From assembly GCF_900141635.1 (NCBI RefSeq), contig NZ_FSRH01000011.1:62001-126000 (forward strand): a stretch of DNA of 64,000 bases, in the 5' to 3' direction. How positions within the stretch are numbered: the stretch's first letter is position 1; each line of letters starts with the position of its first letter. Both the position numbers and the translations under genes were made by a program. The DNA is from Peptoclostridium litorale DSM 5388. Lineage in GTDB: Bacteria > Bacillota > Clostridia > Peptostreptococcales > Peptostreptococcaceae. Below the pieces are notes generated by a model, which saw nothing but the letters and a program-made list of their open reading frames with translations, searched no databases and had not been told where the DNA came from. Of this stretch, positions 35,825 through 45,823 are shown one piece after another.

Positions 35825-37735
35825 ATGGCCATTTTTTCAAAAACTGAAAAATTCAATAGTATTGTTCTTAGGGCAGTTCTCTTTGCTGTTACAGCGATCC
35901 TCATAATATTTTTTTATGATGGTTTTTACGTGCCTTTTGAAAGTGCAAAACTCTTGGATGCCAGTCTGGAACTTGGGGATTATGACATTTCAAAAAAGGT
36001 TGTAAAGCTTTCAGGAGACGCCTGTTATTTTGACGGTGAATTCCTAACCGGAGAGAACATTGAAAAGCATGCGAACTGGACCATGGCAAGCATCCCCTCG
36101 AACTATAAAGAGATGAATGGAGGAAACAGCTATGGATACGGGACTATCTACTTCAGAGTAAAGATTCCAAGCCGGCTCAAGGAAGAAAAACTGGCATTCA
36201 AGGCGGAATACCTGCCGACAGCGGCGAGAATATTCATAGACGGGGAGCTTGCTGCAAGCCAGGGGGTATTAGGCAGTGTTGAAAGTTCATCCAAGGGGAT
36301 ATACCTCCCTACAACATCATACTTCAGCCCAAAGGGCGAATATGTGGGAATAGCCATTCAGTTTTCGAATTTTGACGACATCAGTCCCAAAGTGAAGGGA
36401 TTTTACCTGGGTACAGTTGAAAATATTTCGAAAATGTCTATGAAGCTCATGGCAAAGGATTTTTTCATGTTTGGCGGCTTTGTAATAATGTTTATAAAGT
36501 TTTTCATACTCTACATGAGAAGGACGAGTGATCGGGAGTACATTTATTTCAGCCTCCTCTGCCTTTCAATGGCAGTACGGGTAATGTTGGTGGGCGAAAG
36601 ATTCATAGTCAGAATGCATCCGGAGATGCCTTGGAGTATTTTTGCGAAGGCCACGCTATTTACTGTCTACTTTGGGGCCCTGTTTTTCGTGGTGCTGCTG
36701 AATGAAACCTTCAATAACATATACTCCCCCAAAATACATAAGGCGTTTTTGAGGATTACAGCCGTATTCATTGCGATTACGCTGATTACGGACGAAAACA
36801 TATATGGAAGGATTCTTCTCCCCTATGAAGGCGCCATGATTCTTGTAATGCTATACAGCTTCGTGGTGATTTTGAAGGCGGCCAAAGAAGGTGAAAGCAG
36901 TGCAAGGAGCATGCTTGCAGTAGTTCTTTTACTTGTGGCATGTGTGATAAACGATGTGCTCAACTCATTTTCGATAATAGACACTCTGTACAGTGTGTCT
37001 TTTGGAATATTCTTTTTGATTTTTGTACAGTCAAATATACTGTCGCAAAAATTTGTGAAGGCCCTGAGAAAATCGGAAGAACTCGTGCAGGACATGAAAT
37101 TGCTGAATGAAAGCCTGGAAATTAAAATAGCAGAGAGGACTCGAGAGATAGATGTTAAAAACATGGAGCTTACGAGCATAAACAGCATGCTTGTCGAGGT
37201 GAATAAAACACTTGAGGAGATTTCCTGTTTGGACAGCCTTACGGGAATTCCAAACAGGAGGAGATTCGACGCTTACGTCTTGAAGGCCTTTGAAAAAAGC
37301 CGTGAAATGGCTGAGGCTATAAGCATATGCATATTCGACATAGACCATTTCAAACGGTACAACGACACTTACGGGCATGTGAAAGGCGACGAATGCCTCA
37401 AGGCCGTGGCAGAAAAAGTGAAGTCCATAGTCGAGCCTGTCGGCGGGTTTTTTGCAAGGTATGGAGGGGAAGAGTTTGTAATGGTGCTGGAGGGACATTC
37501 TAAGGAGTCTGCAAAAGATATGATAAGAGAAGTCATAAGTGGTGTGGAAGCTCTTAATATAATTCATGAGACTTCTGACGTTTCGGATTATGTCACAATA
37601 AGCGCAGGGATGAAGATGATTGTTCCTGATGAAAACACTTCGGTTGAAAAGATTGTGAAGGGTGCGGACAAGCTTCTCTATACGGTCAAAAACTGCGGAA
37701 GGAACGGGTTTTCATGTGATTTCGAAAAAGTATAA
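35825..37735 (+). CDS. Diguanylate cyclase with 7TM-DISM sensor region
   Basis: The 636-residue protein makes cyclic di-GMP. An N-terminal helix (residues ~15-35) precedes a ~150-residue extracytoplasmic jelly-roll-like domain, then seven membrane helices (about residues 210-400) of the 7TMR-DISM type, and a coiled coil (~410-460). The C-terminal GGDEF domain has DSLTGIPNRRRFD, FDIDHFKRYND and the active-site GGEEF (residues 547-551). The RxxD inhibitory site is absent, so product inhibition is unlikely. GGAGAGCTGCGT precedes the ATG. It follows the DUF445 gene closely and may be co-transcribed. Confidence 0.93.
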   Translation: MAIFSKTEKFNSIVLRAVLFAVTAILIIFFYDGFYVPFESAKLLDASLELGDYDISKKVVKLSGDACYFDGEFLTGENIEKHANWTMASIPSNYKEMNGGNSYGYGTIYFRVKIPSRLKEEKLAFKAEYLPTAARIFIDGELAASQGVLGSVESSSKGIYLPTTSYFSPKGEYVGIAIQFSNFDDISPKVKGFYLGTVENISKMSMKLMAKDFFMFGGFVIMFIKFFILYMRRTSDREYIYFSLLCLSMAVRVMLVGERFIVRMHPEMPWSIFAKATLFTVYFGALFFVVLLNETFNNIYSPKIHKAFLRITAVFIAITLITDENIYGRILLPYEGAMILVMLYSFVVILKAAKEGESSARSMLAVVLLLVACVINDVLNSFSIIDTLYSVSFGIFFLIFVQSNILSQKFVKALRKSEELVQDMKLLNESLEIKIAERTREIDVKNMELTSINSMLVEVNKTLEEISCLDSLTGIPNRRRFDAYVLKAFEKSREMAEAISICIFDIDHFKRYNDTYGHVKGDECLKAVAEKVKSIVEPVGGFFARYGGEEFVMVLEGHSKESAKDMIREVISGVEALNIIHETSDVSDYVTISAGMKMIVPDENTSVEKIVKGADKLLYTVKNCGRNGFSCDFEKV

Positions 37736-37738
37736 CAT

Positions 37739-37779
37739 TAAAACGAAAAGAACAGCCGAGAGCTGTTCTTTTCGTTTTG
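37739..37779. terminator. Bidirectional terminator
   Basis: AAAACGAAAAGAACAGC and its complement form a 17-bp stem with a 5-base loop, between convergent cyclase and chemoreceptor genes. Confidence 0.93.
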
Positions 37780-37806
37780 TGGCGCCTGATTTTAAATACA
37801 ATCTCT

Positions 37807-39486
37807 TTAATATTTGAACTTGCCCACTATGTTTTTGAGGTTTTTTGCCATTGTACTGAGTTCCGCTGAAGAAGAGCTCACCTCCTCTATATGGGCCTGC
37901 TGTTCTTCGCCAAACGATGCGACTTCATGTGAAGCGGCTGCGGTCTGCTGGGATACTGCAGATATATTTTCTATAGAAGAAACTATTTCGTTCTTGTTCG
38001 ATGCCATTTCAGTGATGTTTTCACTTATCTTCTCTATTTGGAATGTTATGCTTTTCACTGACTTTGTTATGTCGGAAAATGCGCCTTTAGTCTCTTCGAC
38101 GGATGAATTCTGTTCTTTGGCCATTACTATCATTTCGTTTATAAAGTCTGATGCCTTGACAACCTCCACTTGCATGTGGCTGACTATATTGGCTATTTTT
38201 TTGGATGAGCTTTCAGACTCCTCGGCAAGCTTTCTGACCTCTTCGGCTACAACTGAGAAGCCTCTTCCGTGTTCTCCTGCCCTTGCGGCTTCTATGGCGG
38301 CGTTGAGAGCAAGAAGATTTGTCTGCTCTGAAATCGAATTTATAAAATCGACAAGAGAGTTTATCTCGTTTGATTTTTGGCTTAGCTGGTCCATTGCATT
38401 TTTTACATGGTTTACAGACTCGAGATTTCTATTGTTCCTGTCGCTGAGCTGGTTTACAATTTCGAGGCTTTTTGTGTTTATCTCCTGGGTGTTTTGAGAA
38501 TCATTTTTCATATTTGCCGAAAGGCTTGTAATTTCGCCTATCTCCCTGTCAAGCTCGTAGGACATGTTTGCTATCGACTGTATGTCGTCAGCTTGGCTTG
38601 CAGTTCCAAGAGCTATTTCAGAAACGTTTGAAGACATGCTCTCGCTTGCGTACGCAGCCTGCTCTGTTATATGGGCAAGAGTGCTTGAAGCCATAAGGAC
38701 GCTTTCTCCTGAATGGTCTATCTGAGAGACTATGTCCCGCACTGTGTCTACAAAGCGGTTGAAATACTCTGAAAGCAGCCCTATCTCGTCATTTGAGCCC
38801 ACCTTTATTTTTTCGGTAAGGTCTCCGCTTCCTTCCGAAATGTCCCTGAGCTTTTCGGTTACAGTTTTTATGGGAGTTACAATGCTCTTGGAAGCTATTG
38901 CAAAGCTAAGAAAAAGGATTACGGCCCCAACTGCGAGTATTGCAAACTCAACCATTTTAAGGGTAGCCACCTTGCTGTCGTAATTTTTTTGGTACATTCC
39001 GACGATTTCGTTTATGCCGTTTTTTATGTCCATTGCACTTGAAGATACAAAAGCTGCATTTTGCTCTATGTCACTGCCATGGAGCATTGCCTCTATGCTG
39101 GCCGAATACTTGTCTATTGAAGGCTTCAATTCCGACAGTTTCTGGTGGATTTGATCGTCTGGCTTTTTGTTTATGCCAAAATCCCCGTTGCCCTCCATGA
39201 GCGCTTTATGTATCTGGTTGTATTTTTCAAGCTCTTCCTGGAGTGTTTTTTTTGCATTCTGAGCGCCCGAGTTATCTGAGTTTTCTATGGAATCCGCGTA
39301 TTTTGAACTGTAGAGTCCGAGCAGCATTGTCCTCATTCTCTGGCTTCCGCTTATGTTGATTACAGTCCCGTCGTTGTTCATGCCTTCAAGTGTGCTAAAA
39401 AGCACTCCCATATTGGCAAGAAAAGGCACGAATGCCAGTATGAGGACGAGCAGTATTTTTTGTCTTACCGATTTGAAAGAAAACAT
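37807..39486 (-). CDS. Methyl-accepting chemotaxis protein
   Basis: The 559-residue chemoreceptor has one N-terminal helix (about residues 12-30) and a periplasm-side helical sensor that begins [20 protein letters not shown]. That opening resembles the PilJ/type-IV-pilus-type N-terminal sensor. A second helix (~180-200), a HAMP domain and the conserved signalling hairpin follow ([35 protein letters not shown]). It would feed a CheA/CheW array not encoded here. AAGGAGGATATACAT precedes the ATG. The 457-base region upstream, to the hydroxylase gene at 39944, is AT-rich and shows only an isolated TATAAT (39823-39828). Confidence 0.93.
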   Translation of the reverse strand: MFSFKSVRQKILLVLILAFVPFLANMGVLFSTLEGMNNDGTVINISGSQRMRTMLLGLYSSKYADSIENSDNSGAQNAKKTLQEELEKYNQIHKALMEGNGDFGINKKPDDQIHQKLSELKPSIDKYSASIEAMLHGSDIEQNAAFVSSSAMDIKNGINEIVGMYQKNYDSKVATLKMVEFAILAVGAVILFLSFAIASKSIVTPIKTVTEKLRDISEGSGDLTEKIKVGSNDEIGLLSEYFNRFVDTVRDIVSQIDHSGESVLMASSTLAHITEQAAYASESMSSNVSEIALGTASQADDIQSIANMSYELDREIGEITSLSANMKNDSQNTQEINTKSLEIVNQLSDRNNRNLESVNHVKNAMDQLSQKSNEINSLVDFINSISEQTNLLALNAAIEAARAGEHGRGFSVVAEEVRKLAEESESSSKKIANIVSHMQVEVVKASDFINEMIVMAKEQNSSVEETKGAFSDITKSVKSITFQIEKISENITEMASNKNEIVSSIENISAVSQQTAAASHEVASFGEEQQAHIEEVSSSSAELSTMAKNLKNIVGKFKY

Positions 39487-39943
39487 ATGTATATCCTCCT
39501 TGCGTAGTTGTATATGAGTATATATTTTAAAAGCATACTTATGAAATTAAGCAATTAAGCAATAAGTAGTGCAAATAATAGAGTGACTATAACTATACCT
39601 AAAAAGTATGGTTATATATTACGACATTTTTTGCGAAAAGAAAAGGGGAATTTCAAAAAGCATGTGAAAACTATACATGGAAATATTATGACAGCTTACA
39701 AAATGAACATACACACGAACTATAATTCGGATACATTTCGCGAAGCATGCGGAGTCACGTGGAGGAAAGATGGATTTTGTGGATAATGTTCGAATTTCGA
39801 CAACTTTGGCGGCATTTCATGCTATAATATTTCTGGAATTGTATGCATATAGGCTATTATTTGTATATAATATTAATATGCGTGGTATAAAGAATTAATA
39901 TATAATATATGGAATAAAAAAAGTTTTTATGGAGGGGATGCAC

Positions 39944-40741
39944 TTGGTAAGCATAAAGGAATATGTATGTCCCAAAAGCATTGAAGAGGCTTATGAGCTT
40001 CTCATGGAGAGAAAAAACAGCGCCATCATAGGGGGATGTGCATTTTTGAGGATGGGCTCGAAGAGCATAGGCAAAGGCATAGACCTTTCGGGCCTGGGGC
40101 TTGACTACATAAATGAATTTGAGGACAGATTCGAAATAGGAGCCATGGCCACGCTAAGGCAGATAGAGACCAGCGAGGAGCTAAAGGGCAGCTTTGGGAG
40201 CTTCTTTGAGGACTCAGTGAAAAACATTGTCGGAGTGCAGCTTAGAAACATTGCGACGATAGGGGCCACGGTATTTTCAAGATACGGATTTTCAGACCCC
40301 ATAACCGCGCTTTTGGCCCTTGACGCCCAGGTGGAGCTTCATAATGGCGGAGCTATGTCTCTTGAGGAGTTCATGGAAAACGGGCCGAGAAGAGACATAC
40401 TCACAAAGATAATTGTGAATAAAAACTGTAGCGCGGCATCATTCAAGATGATAAGAAATTCAATGGCAGACTATGCGATAATAAACGCGGCTGTTTCAAA
40501 AGGCGAGTACGGCTACAGGATAGCTGTTGGAGCAAGGCCTTATGCGGCTTCCCTTGCAAAAGGAGCCATGGAAAAGCTAAACGGCGCAAACGACGCCTTG
40601 TCGGCCATAGACGATTCTGCCAAAACTGCAGCGCAGGAGCTGTCATTTTCAGGCAATATGAGGGCGTCACAGGAGTACAGGATGGCGGTATGTCCGGTGC
40701 TTGTAAAAAGAGCTTTGATGGAGGTCGTTGACAATGGATAA
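39944..40741 (+). CDS. FAD-binding subunit of a xanthine-dehydrogenase-type molybdenum hydroxylase
   Basis: The ~265-residue subunit receives electrons through FAD. It has the PCMH fold start (YVCPKSIEEAYELLMER, NSAIIGGCAFLRMGSK), the FAD-binding block VGVQLRNIATIGATVFSRYG and a CO_deh_flav_C-like C-terminal domain. TTG at 39944 is favoured, with GGAGGGG 6 bases upstream; the ATG at 39938 touches that site. Its end overlaps the start of the 2Fe-2S subunit gene, so the two are translationally coupled. Confidence 0.92.
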   Translation: MVSIKEYVCPKSIEEAYELLMERKNSAIIGGCAFLRMGSKSIGKGIDLSGLGLDYINEFEDRFEIGAMATLRQIETSEELKGSFGSFFEDSVKNIVGVQLRNIATIGATVFSRYGFSDPITALLALDAQVELHNGGAMSLEEFMENGPRRDILTKIIVNKNCSAASFKMIRNSMADYAIINAAVSKGEYGYRIAVGARPYAASLAKGAMEKLNGANDALSAIDDSAKTAAQELSFSGNMRASQEYRMAVCPVLVKRALMEVVDNG

Positions 40742-41195
40742 CAAACTTAAGCTTAATATCAACATAAACGGCAATGACATTGCAGTTGAGGCGCATGCCG
40801 ACGAGTTTTTGGCTGATATGCTCAGAAGATACGGATTTTTGAGCGTCAAAAAAGGATGCGACACAGGATCTTGCGGACTTTGCACAGTATGGGTGGACGA
40901 AAAGCCTGTGCTTTCATGCTCTTACCTTGCGGCAAGGGCAAATGGAAAGAGAATAACCACAATAGAGGGGCTTCAGGAAGAAGCGGCCGAGTTTGCAAGC
41001 TTTCTCACGGGAGAGGGAGCAGAGCAGTGCGGATTTTGCAGCCCAGGATTCATAATGACTGTGCTTGCGATGAAAAGGGAGCTGAAAAATCCTACGGAAG
41101 AGAGCATAAAACACTACCTTAACGGAAACCTGTGCAGATGCACGGGATATGTGGGCCAGCTTAGAGCCCTTAAAAAATACATGGGGGTGGATTAG
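40734..41195 (+). CDS. 2Fe-2S subunit of the molybdenum hydroxylase
   Basis: The 153-residue iron-sulfur subunit has a plant-type ferredoxin cluster (Cys42, Cys47, Cys50 and Cys62 in KKGCDTGSCGLCTVWV and LSC) and a helical second cluster (Cys99, Cys102, Cys134 and Cys136 in CGFCSPGFIMT and CRCTGYV). All eight ligands are intact. ATG at 40734 follows GGAGGTCG. It overlaps the FAD gene by 8 bases and ends one base before the molybdenum subunit gene. Confidence 0.95.
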   Translation: MDNKLKLNININGNDIAVEAHADEFLADMLRRYGFLSVKKGCDTGSCGLCTVWVDEKPVLSCSYLAARANGKRITTIEGLQEEAAEFASFLTGEGAEQCGFCSPGFIMTVLAMKRELKNPTEESIKHYLNGNLCRCTGYVGQLRALKKYMGVD

Positions 41196-41196
41196 T

Positions 41197-43482
41197 ATGG
41201 GCTATGTAAACAAGGGAATTGCAAAAATAGACGGAATGGACATAGCGCTTGGAAAACCTGTATATACCGATGACATATGCACAGGCGCGCTTGTAGTTAA
41301 GATACTCAGAAGCCCTCACGCATACGCGAGGATAAAGGGAATAGACGTGGAAAAGGCTCAGGCGCTTCCGGGCGTTGAGTGCGTGCTCACACACGAGGAC
41401 GTGCCAAAGAGCAAGTTCACCCTTGCCGGGCAGTCTTACCCGGAGCCCTCTCCATATGACAGGAGAATACTTGACGAATACGTAAGATACGTGGGGGATG
41501 AGGTTGCCATAGTGGCAGCTGTAGACGAGAGGACTGCCGAAAAGGCCCTGGGCCTTATAAAGGTTGACTACGAAGTGATCCAGCCTGTATTAGACTTTGA
41601 AACAGCACAGGAGAGCCCTTCGAAAGTACATGTTGACGATCCCCATGTGAGCTTTGACATAGGGCTTAGAAGCCACAAGAACCTGGCAGCCGCGGATTCA
41701 ATGGGATATGGGGACGTGGAGGCGGAGCTTGAAAAGAGTGAAGTGGTCGTAGAGGGTACATATTACATGCAGGCGCAGGCCCATGCGATGATGGAGACGT
41801 ACAGGACATGGACCCATTTTGACCATGCGGGAAGGCTGAACGTCGTGAGCTCGACTCAGATTCCGTTTCACGTCAGAAGGATTCTGGCGAGGGCCCTCGA
41901 GATACCTGCAAGCAAGATAAGGGTTGTAAAGCCCAGGATAGGAGGGGGCTTTGGCGGAAAGCAGACAGCATCGGTCGAAATATTCCCTGCCATAGTCACG
42001 CTCAAGACAGGAAAGCCGGCAAAGATAATATACTCAAGAAGAGAGTCATTCAGCTGCACAACCAGCAGGCACGCCATGAGAATAAATGTCAAGGTCGGAG
42101 CTGACAGGGACGGAATGATAAAGGCCATAGACATGGAGGCGCTTTCAGACACGGGCGCATACGGGGAGCACTGCTGGACCGTGTTTACGGTGGCGGGACA
42201 CAAGAGTCTTCCTCTTTACAACAAGGCAAATGCCGTGAGATACCACGGCAAGGTTGTATACACCAACAAAATGCCAGCTGGGGCTCTAAGGGGATACGGC
42301 GTTACGCAGGGCATTTTCGCACTTGAGTCCGCAGTGAACGAGCTGGCCCAAAAGCTTGAAATGGACCCTTCTGTCATAAGGGAGAAGAACCTTATGAAGC
42401 AGGGTGAAAAGAGTGCCTTGCTCGAGGGCGGGGACGAGAAAAACCCTGCAACACTAATGAGCTCTTCTCTGGACAGGTGCATAGAAAAAGGCAAAAAGCT
42501 TATAGGCTGGAATGAAAAGTACCCGTGCATAAAGGTTCCAGAGGGCAAGATGAGAGGCGTTGGAATGGCTGTTACAATGCAGGGCTCTGGAATAGCGGGA
42601 ATAGACACGGCTTCTGTAATGATAAAATTAAACAGCGAAGGCTTCTACACTCTCATGATAGGATCTACTGACATGGGAACAGGCTGTGACACCATACTTG
42701 CGCAGATGGCGGCCCAGATACTCGACACGGAAATGGAGAACATAACTGTACATTCGGCAGACACCGACGTATCTCCGTATGATACCGGATCATACGCATC
42801 GAGCACGACATATGTTACGGGAAATGCCACTATATTTGCAGCAAGGGATCTTAGAAACAAAATGATTGAAAAAGCTGCAGATATGTGGAATGTGAAGGCG
42901 GAAGACGTAGAGTTCGACGGAAAGGAAATAACATCCAAATGCGGAAAGAGCATGTCACTTTCAAAGTTTGCAAACACGCTTTCACTTGGAGAGGGCAACC
43001 TTCAGCTTGTCGGAAACGGAACCTTCGGAGGGGACACAAGCCCGCCGCCTTTCATAGCTGGATTCGCGGAGGTTGAAGTGGACATGGAAACCGGAAAGGT
43101 GGATCTTTTGGACTATGTTGCCGTTGTCGACTGCGGAACGGTAATAAATCCAAACCTCGCCAGGATACAGGTCGAGGGCGGAATAGTGCAGGGGATAGGA
43201 ATAGCGCTTTACGAGGATGTTCAGTACTCGCAAGGCGGAAGGATGATAACAGATACATTTATGCAGTACAAGATACCTTGCAGAAAGGACATCCATTCGC
43301 TTAAGGTCGAATTCGAGCCAAGCTACGAGCCTACGGGACCTTTCGGGGCCAAGTCTGTCGGAGAGGTTGTAATAAACACTCCTGCTCCTGCAATAGCGGA
43401 TGCAGTGTCAAATGCGGTAGGGAAGAGGTTCAGAAAGCTTCCTATAACGCCAGACAAGGTGCTTATGAAGATAATGGAGTAA
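41197..43482 (+). CDS. Molybdopterin-binding catalytic subunit (selenium-dependent molybdenum hydroxylase candidate)
   Basis: The 761-residue catalytic subunit of the xanthine-dehydrogenase family binds the Moco. It shows RIGGGFGGKQTASVEIFP, an AGALRGYGVTQ loop, and the active-site glutamate, Glu723, in AKSVGEVV. It hydroxylates a heterocycle or aldehyde with water-derived oxygen. The substrate is unknown; purines and nicotinate are possible. The yqeB and yqeC genes downstream point to a labile selenium ligand at the metal instead of sulfur, as known for selenium-dependent molybdenum hydroxylases. It starts 1 base after the 2Fe-2S subunit. Confidence 0.93.
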   Translation: MGYVNKGIAKIDGMDIALGKPVYTDDICTGALVVKILRSPHAYARIKGIDVEKAQALPGVECVLTHEDVPKSKFTLAGQSYPEPSPYDRRILDEYVRYVGDEVAIVAAVDERTAEKALGLIKVDYEVIQPVLDFETAQESPSKVHVDDPHVSFDIGLRSHKNLAAADSMGYGDVEAELEKSEVVVEGTYYMQAQAHAMMETYRTWTHFDHAGRLNVVSSTQIPFHVRRILARALEIPASKIRVVKPRIGGGFGGKQTASVEIFPAIVTLKTGKPAKIIYSRRESFSCTTSRHAMRINVKVGADRDGMIKAIDMEALSDTGAYGEHCWTVFTVAGHKSLPLYNKANAVRYHGKVVYTNKMPAGALRGYGVTQGIFALESAVNELAQKLEMDPSVIREKNLMKQGEKSALLEGGDEKNPATLMSSSLDRCIEKGKKLIGWNEKYPCIKVPEGKMRGVGMAVTMQGSGIAGIDTASVMIKLNSEGFYTLMIGSTDMGTGCDTILAQMAAQILDTEMENITVHSADTDVSPYDTGSYASSTTYVTGNATIFAARDLRNKMIEKAADMWNVKAEDVEFDGKEITSKCGKSMSLSKFANTLSLGEGNLQLVGNGTFGGDTSPPPFIAGFAEVEVDMETGKVDLLDYVAVVDCGTVINPNLARIQVEGGIVQGIGIALYEDVQYSQGGRMITDTFMQYKIPCRKDIHSLKVEFEPSYEPTGPFGAKSVGEVVINTPAPAIADAVSNAVGKRFRKLPITPDKVLMKIME

Positions 43483-43562
43483 GCATATTGCTTGAATTTT
43501 GCTAAGTTATCTTATACCTGTAAATTAAGTTTGATATGGGTTATCTTATATATGGAATATTA

Positions 43563-43606
43563 AGCACATCCAAACTTTATCGGGAGGATGTGTTTTGTTT
43601 TTTTAT
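43563..43606 (+). terminator. Terminator of the hydroxylase structural genes
   Basis: GCACATCC and GGATGTGT with a 14-base loop, then TTTGTTTTTTT. The rest of the 453-base gap to the corrinoid gene is AT-rich; a TTGACA (43754-43759) has no well-spaced partner, and no known RNA motif was recognised. Confidence 0.82.
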
Positions 43607-43935
43607 CTGACATGTTCATTTTGGGTATGGTCCACTTTTTAAAGACATAATGGATAGCGATATAGAATAAATTTATAAATACACATACAACCATTTAAAA
43701 TATTAATAACCGTTGATTGTAATCGACTGGAGCATATATAATTATTGAAGCTGTTGACATATCAATGCATACAAAATGAGAAATCATTATTTGCGCCAGA
43801 CAACAGCAGTAATATTAGCAAGAGCTGCAGGGACTTGGAAATAGGGCATTAAATCTAAACGCGGCAATACCGTGAGGCTATAATATATTGATTTACATAA
43901 TACGATTATAATAAATACATATACGGGAGGATACA

Positions 43936-44592
43936 ATGATCGAAAAAGAAGAAATACTAAGAAGGCTTGCAGAGTGCGTGGTTGAAATGGAGGAGGACGA
44001 GATAATAGAGGTGGCGAATGAAGCCATAGAAAGCGGAATAGACCCTCAGGAGGCCATAATGAACGGGCTTTCAAGGGGAATGGAAAAGGTAAGCGAACTC
44101 TTTGAAAGCGGGGAATACTTCGTGCCAGAGGTGATAGTCTGCGCGGACACGATGTACAGCGCGCTTGAAGTGCTAAGACCTCACCAGAAAAAAGCCGCAG
44201 ACAACATGGGCAAGATCGTAATAGGAGTTGTGGAAGGTGACACTCACGACATAGGAAAGAACATAGTGGCAATAATGCTCGAAGCTGCGGGATTCGAAAT
44301 GCACGACCTTGGAAGGAATGTTCCTGCAATGGACTTTGCGGATAAGGCACAAGAGATCGGCGCGGATATAGTGTGCCTTTCATCACTTATGACGACAACA
44401 ATGCACGGAATGAAGGATGTCATTGAAGAGCTTGGCAAAAGGGGGCTTGAAAAGAAACCTTTTGTCATGATAGGGGGGGCGCCCATTTCGGAGAGCTTTG
44501 CAAATGAAATAGGCGCGCACGGGTATTCTGCGAACGCGCCGGAGGCGGTAAATCTTGCGAAGAGATTCATGGAAAGAAGAGCCGGGGCATAA
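43936..44592 (+). CDS. Corrinoid (B12-binding) methyl carrier protein
   Basis: The 218-residue MtbC/MttC-type protein has an N-terminal four-helix methyltransferase-cap domain (about residues 1-88) and a Rossmann B12-binding domain. The cobalt-ligand motif D-x-H-x-x-G is at residues 102-107 (EGDTHDIGKN, His104), and GGAPISESFANEIGAHGYS also matches. It carries a methyl group between two methyltransferases. GGGAGGATACA precedes the ATG. Its stop codon overlaps the start of the UroD-type gene by one base. Confidence 0.95.
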   Translation: MIEKEEILRRLAECVVEMEEDEIIEVANEAIESGIDPQEAIMNGLSRGMEKVSELFESGEYFVPEVIVCADTMYSALEVLRPHQKKAADNMGKIVIGVVEGDTHDIGKNIVAIMLEAAGFEMHDLGRNVPAMDFADKAQEIGADIVCLSSLMTTTMHGMKDVIEELGKRGLEKKPFVMIGGAPISESFANEIGAHGYSANAPEAVNLAKRFMERRAGA

Positions 44593-45563
44593 TGAGGCTA
44601 ATAGAGTATATACACAGCGAAAACCGCGGATACATGCTGCCTTTCATGGGAACAAACGGTCTTTTCATCACGGGGGACACTTACGAAGAGGTGTGCAGGT
44701 CGCCCCAAAAGCAGATGGATCTGGCAAAGGTCATGGACGAGGGCTTCGGGTCTGACTTCATATACGCCCTTGACTACGGAGGGATATTCTGCAAAAGCCT
44801 CGGCATGAAAATGCTGACTCCGGACTTTGACTTTCCAAGTGTTCTGGAGCACATGAGCGATGACGAGATAAAAGGGATACAGATGATCCATCCTGAAAAA
44901 GACGACAACATGAAAGCCCACCTTCAGAGCATAAGAGATATTTCAGGCAGCTTTGAAAAGCCATTTTTCCTGTCCATACCGGGGCCGTTCACGACAGCTG
45001 TAAACATGGTTGGGGCCACAGACATGTCCAGAAAGATAATAAAGGACGGTGCATTTGTGGAACACATTCTGGAATACACTACTGAAATGGTGAGAAGTTA
45101 TGCGGTGGCCGCGCAAAATGCCGGCACAAGATTCATATCAATAGCCGAGCCGTCATCCGTAATACTTTCGCCAAAGAGGTTTGAAAAATATGTGGTGCCA
45201 GCCGTATATTCGATATACGAGGCCCTGCACTGCTGGAAAGGGCTTCACATATGCGGGGACACGACCAACCTCATAGGAAACATGATAGAAATGGGGCCAG
45301 AGTGCATAAGCTTCGACCAGATTATGGACCTTCAAAAGATTGCCAAGGCGGTGCCAAGTGATATTGTGATAGCCGGCAACATAGACCCCATAGAAGTGCT
45401 TGGAAAGATGAGCCCTGAAAAGGTCGAAAAGAATGTCGCAGAGATTGTGGAATCGATGAAGGGGCACGACAATTTCCTTGTGGCTTTTGGCTGCACCTGC
45501 CTTAACAGTACCCCTGCTGAAAACCTGAAAGCCGCAATAGCGGCTGCAAGGCGCACATATTAA
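44592..45563 (+). CDS. UroD-family (MtaA/MtbA-type) methyltransferase
   Basis: The 323-residue enzyme has the uroporphyrinogen-decarboxylase fold used by cobamide methyltransferases. The Zn-site pattern is intact: HIC (His219, Cys221) and a C-terminal Cys in FGCTCLNSTP (Cys301 or Cys303). No substrate-specific methyltransferase of the MttB/MtbB kind is encoded beside it. Hence it may either transfer the methyl group from the corrinoid protein to a thiol or folate, or itself demethylate the substrate, as some UroD-type demethylases do. It starts within the corrinoid gene's stop codon, and translational coupling is clear. Confidence 0.88.
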   Translation: MRLIEYIHSENRGYMLPFMGTNGLFITGDTYEEVCRSPQKQMDLAKVMDEGFGSDFIYALDYGGIFCKSLGMKMLTPDFDFPSVLEHMSDDEIKGIQMIHPEKDDNMKAHLQSIRDISGSFEKPFFLSIPGPFTTAVNMVGATDMSRKIIKDGAFVEHILEYTTEMVRSYAVAAQNAGTRFISIAEPSSVILSPKRFEKYVVPAVYSIYEALHCWKGLHICGDTTNLIGNMIEMGPECISFDQIMDLQKIAKAVPSDIVIAGNIDPIEVLGKMSPEKVEKNVAEIVESMKGHDNFLVAFGCTCLNSTPAENLKAAIAAARRTY

Positions 45564-45723
45564 CGCAAGCTGATCTGGAAAATATGAAATATGAGCTGAA
45601 ATCTTGGGAATAAGCTTGATAAGAGCGTATTAATACAGCCGGCATGAACTTCAAAAATGGAATGGCATTAAAAGTTGATATCGTATGCATATGGATATGC
45701 TATAATGGAATAGTATTCAATAT

Positions 45724-45760
45724 TAAGAATGTTTTGGTGATCTGAAGCATTCTTTTTTGT
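45724..45760 (+). terminator. Leader terminator/attenuator before the MoeA-like gene
   Basis: AAGAATG (45725-45731) and CATTCTT (45748-45754) are followed by TTTTTG. A TATAAT (45701-45706) lies just upstream, so the hairpin may be in the leader of the maturation operon rather than the end of the methyltransferase unit. Either reading is possible. Confidence 0.5.
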
Positions 45761-45823
45761 TTTCAGCATGACGTTTCAATTATTTTGAGCTATTTTGAAT
45801 GAGCTGGAGGTTATCGATAGAGT

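Noticed and set aside
39583-39786. 67-residue plus-strand frame in the gap before the hydroxylase genes
   Set aside because: No ribosome site, no family resemblance, AT-rich noncoding composition.
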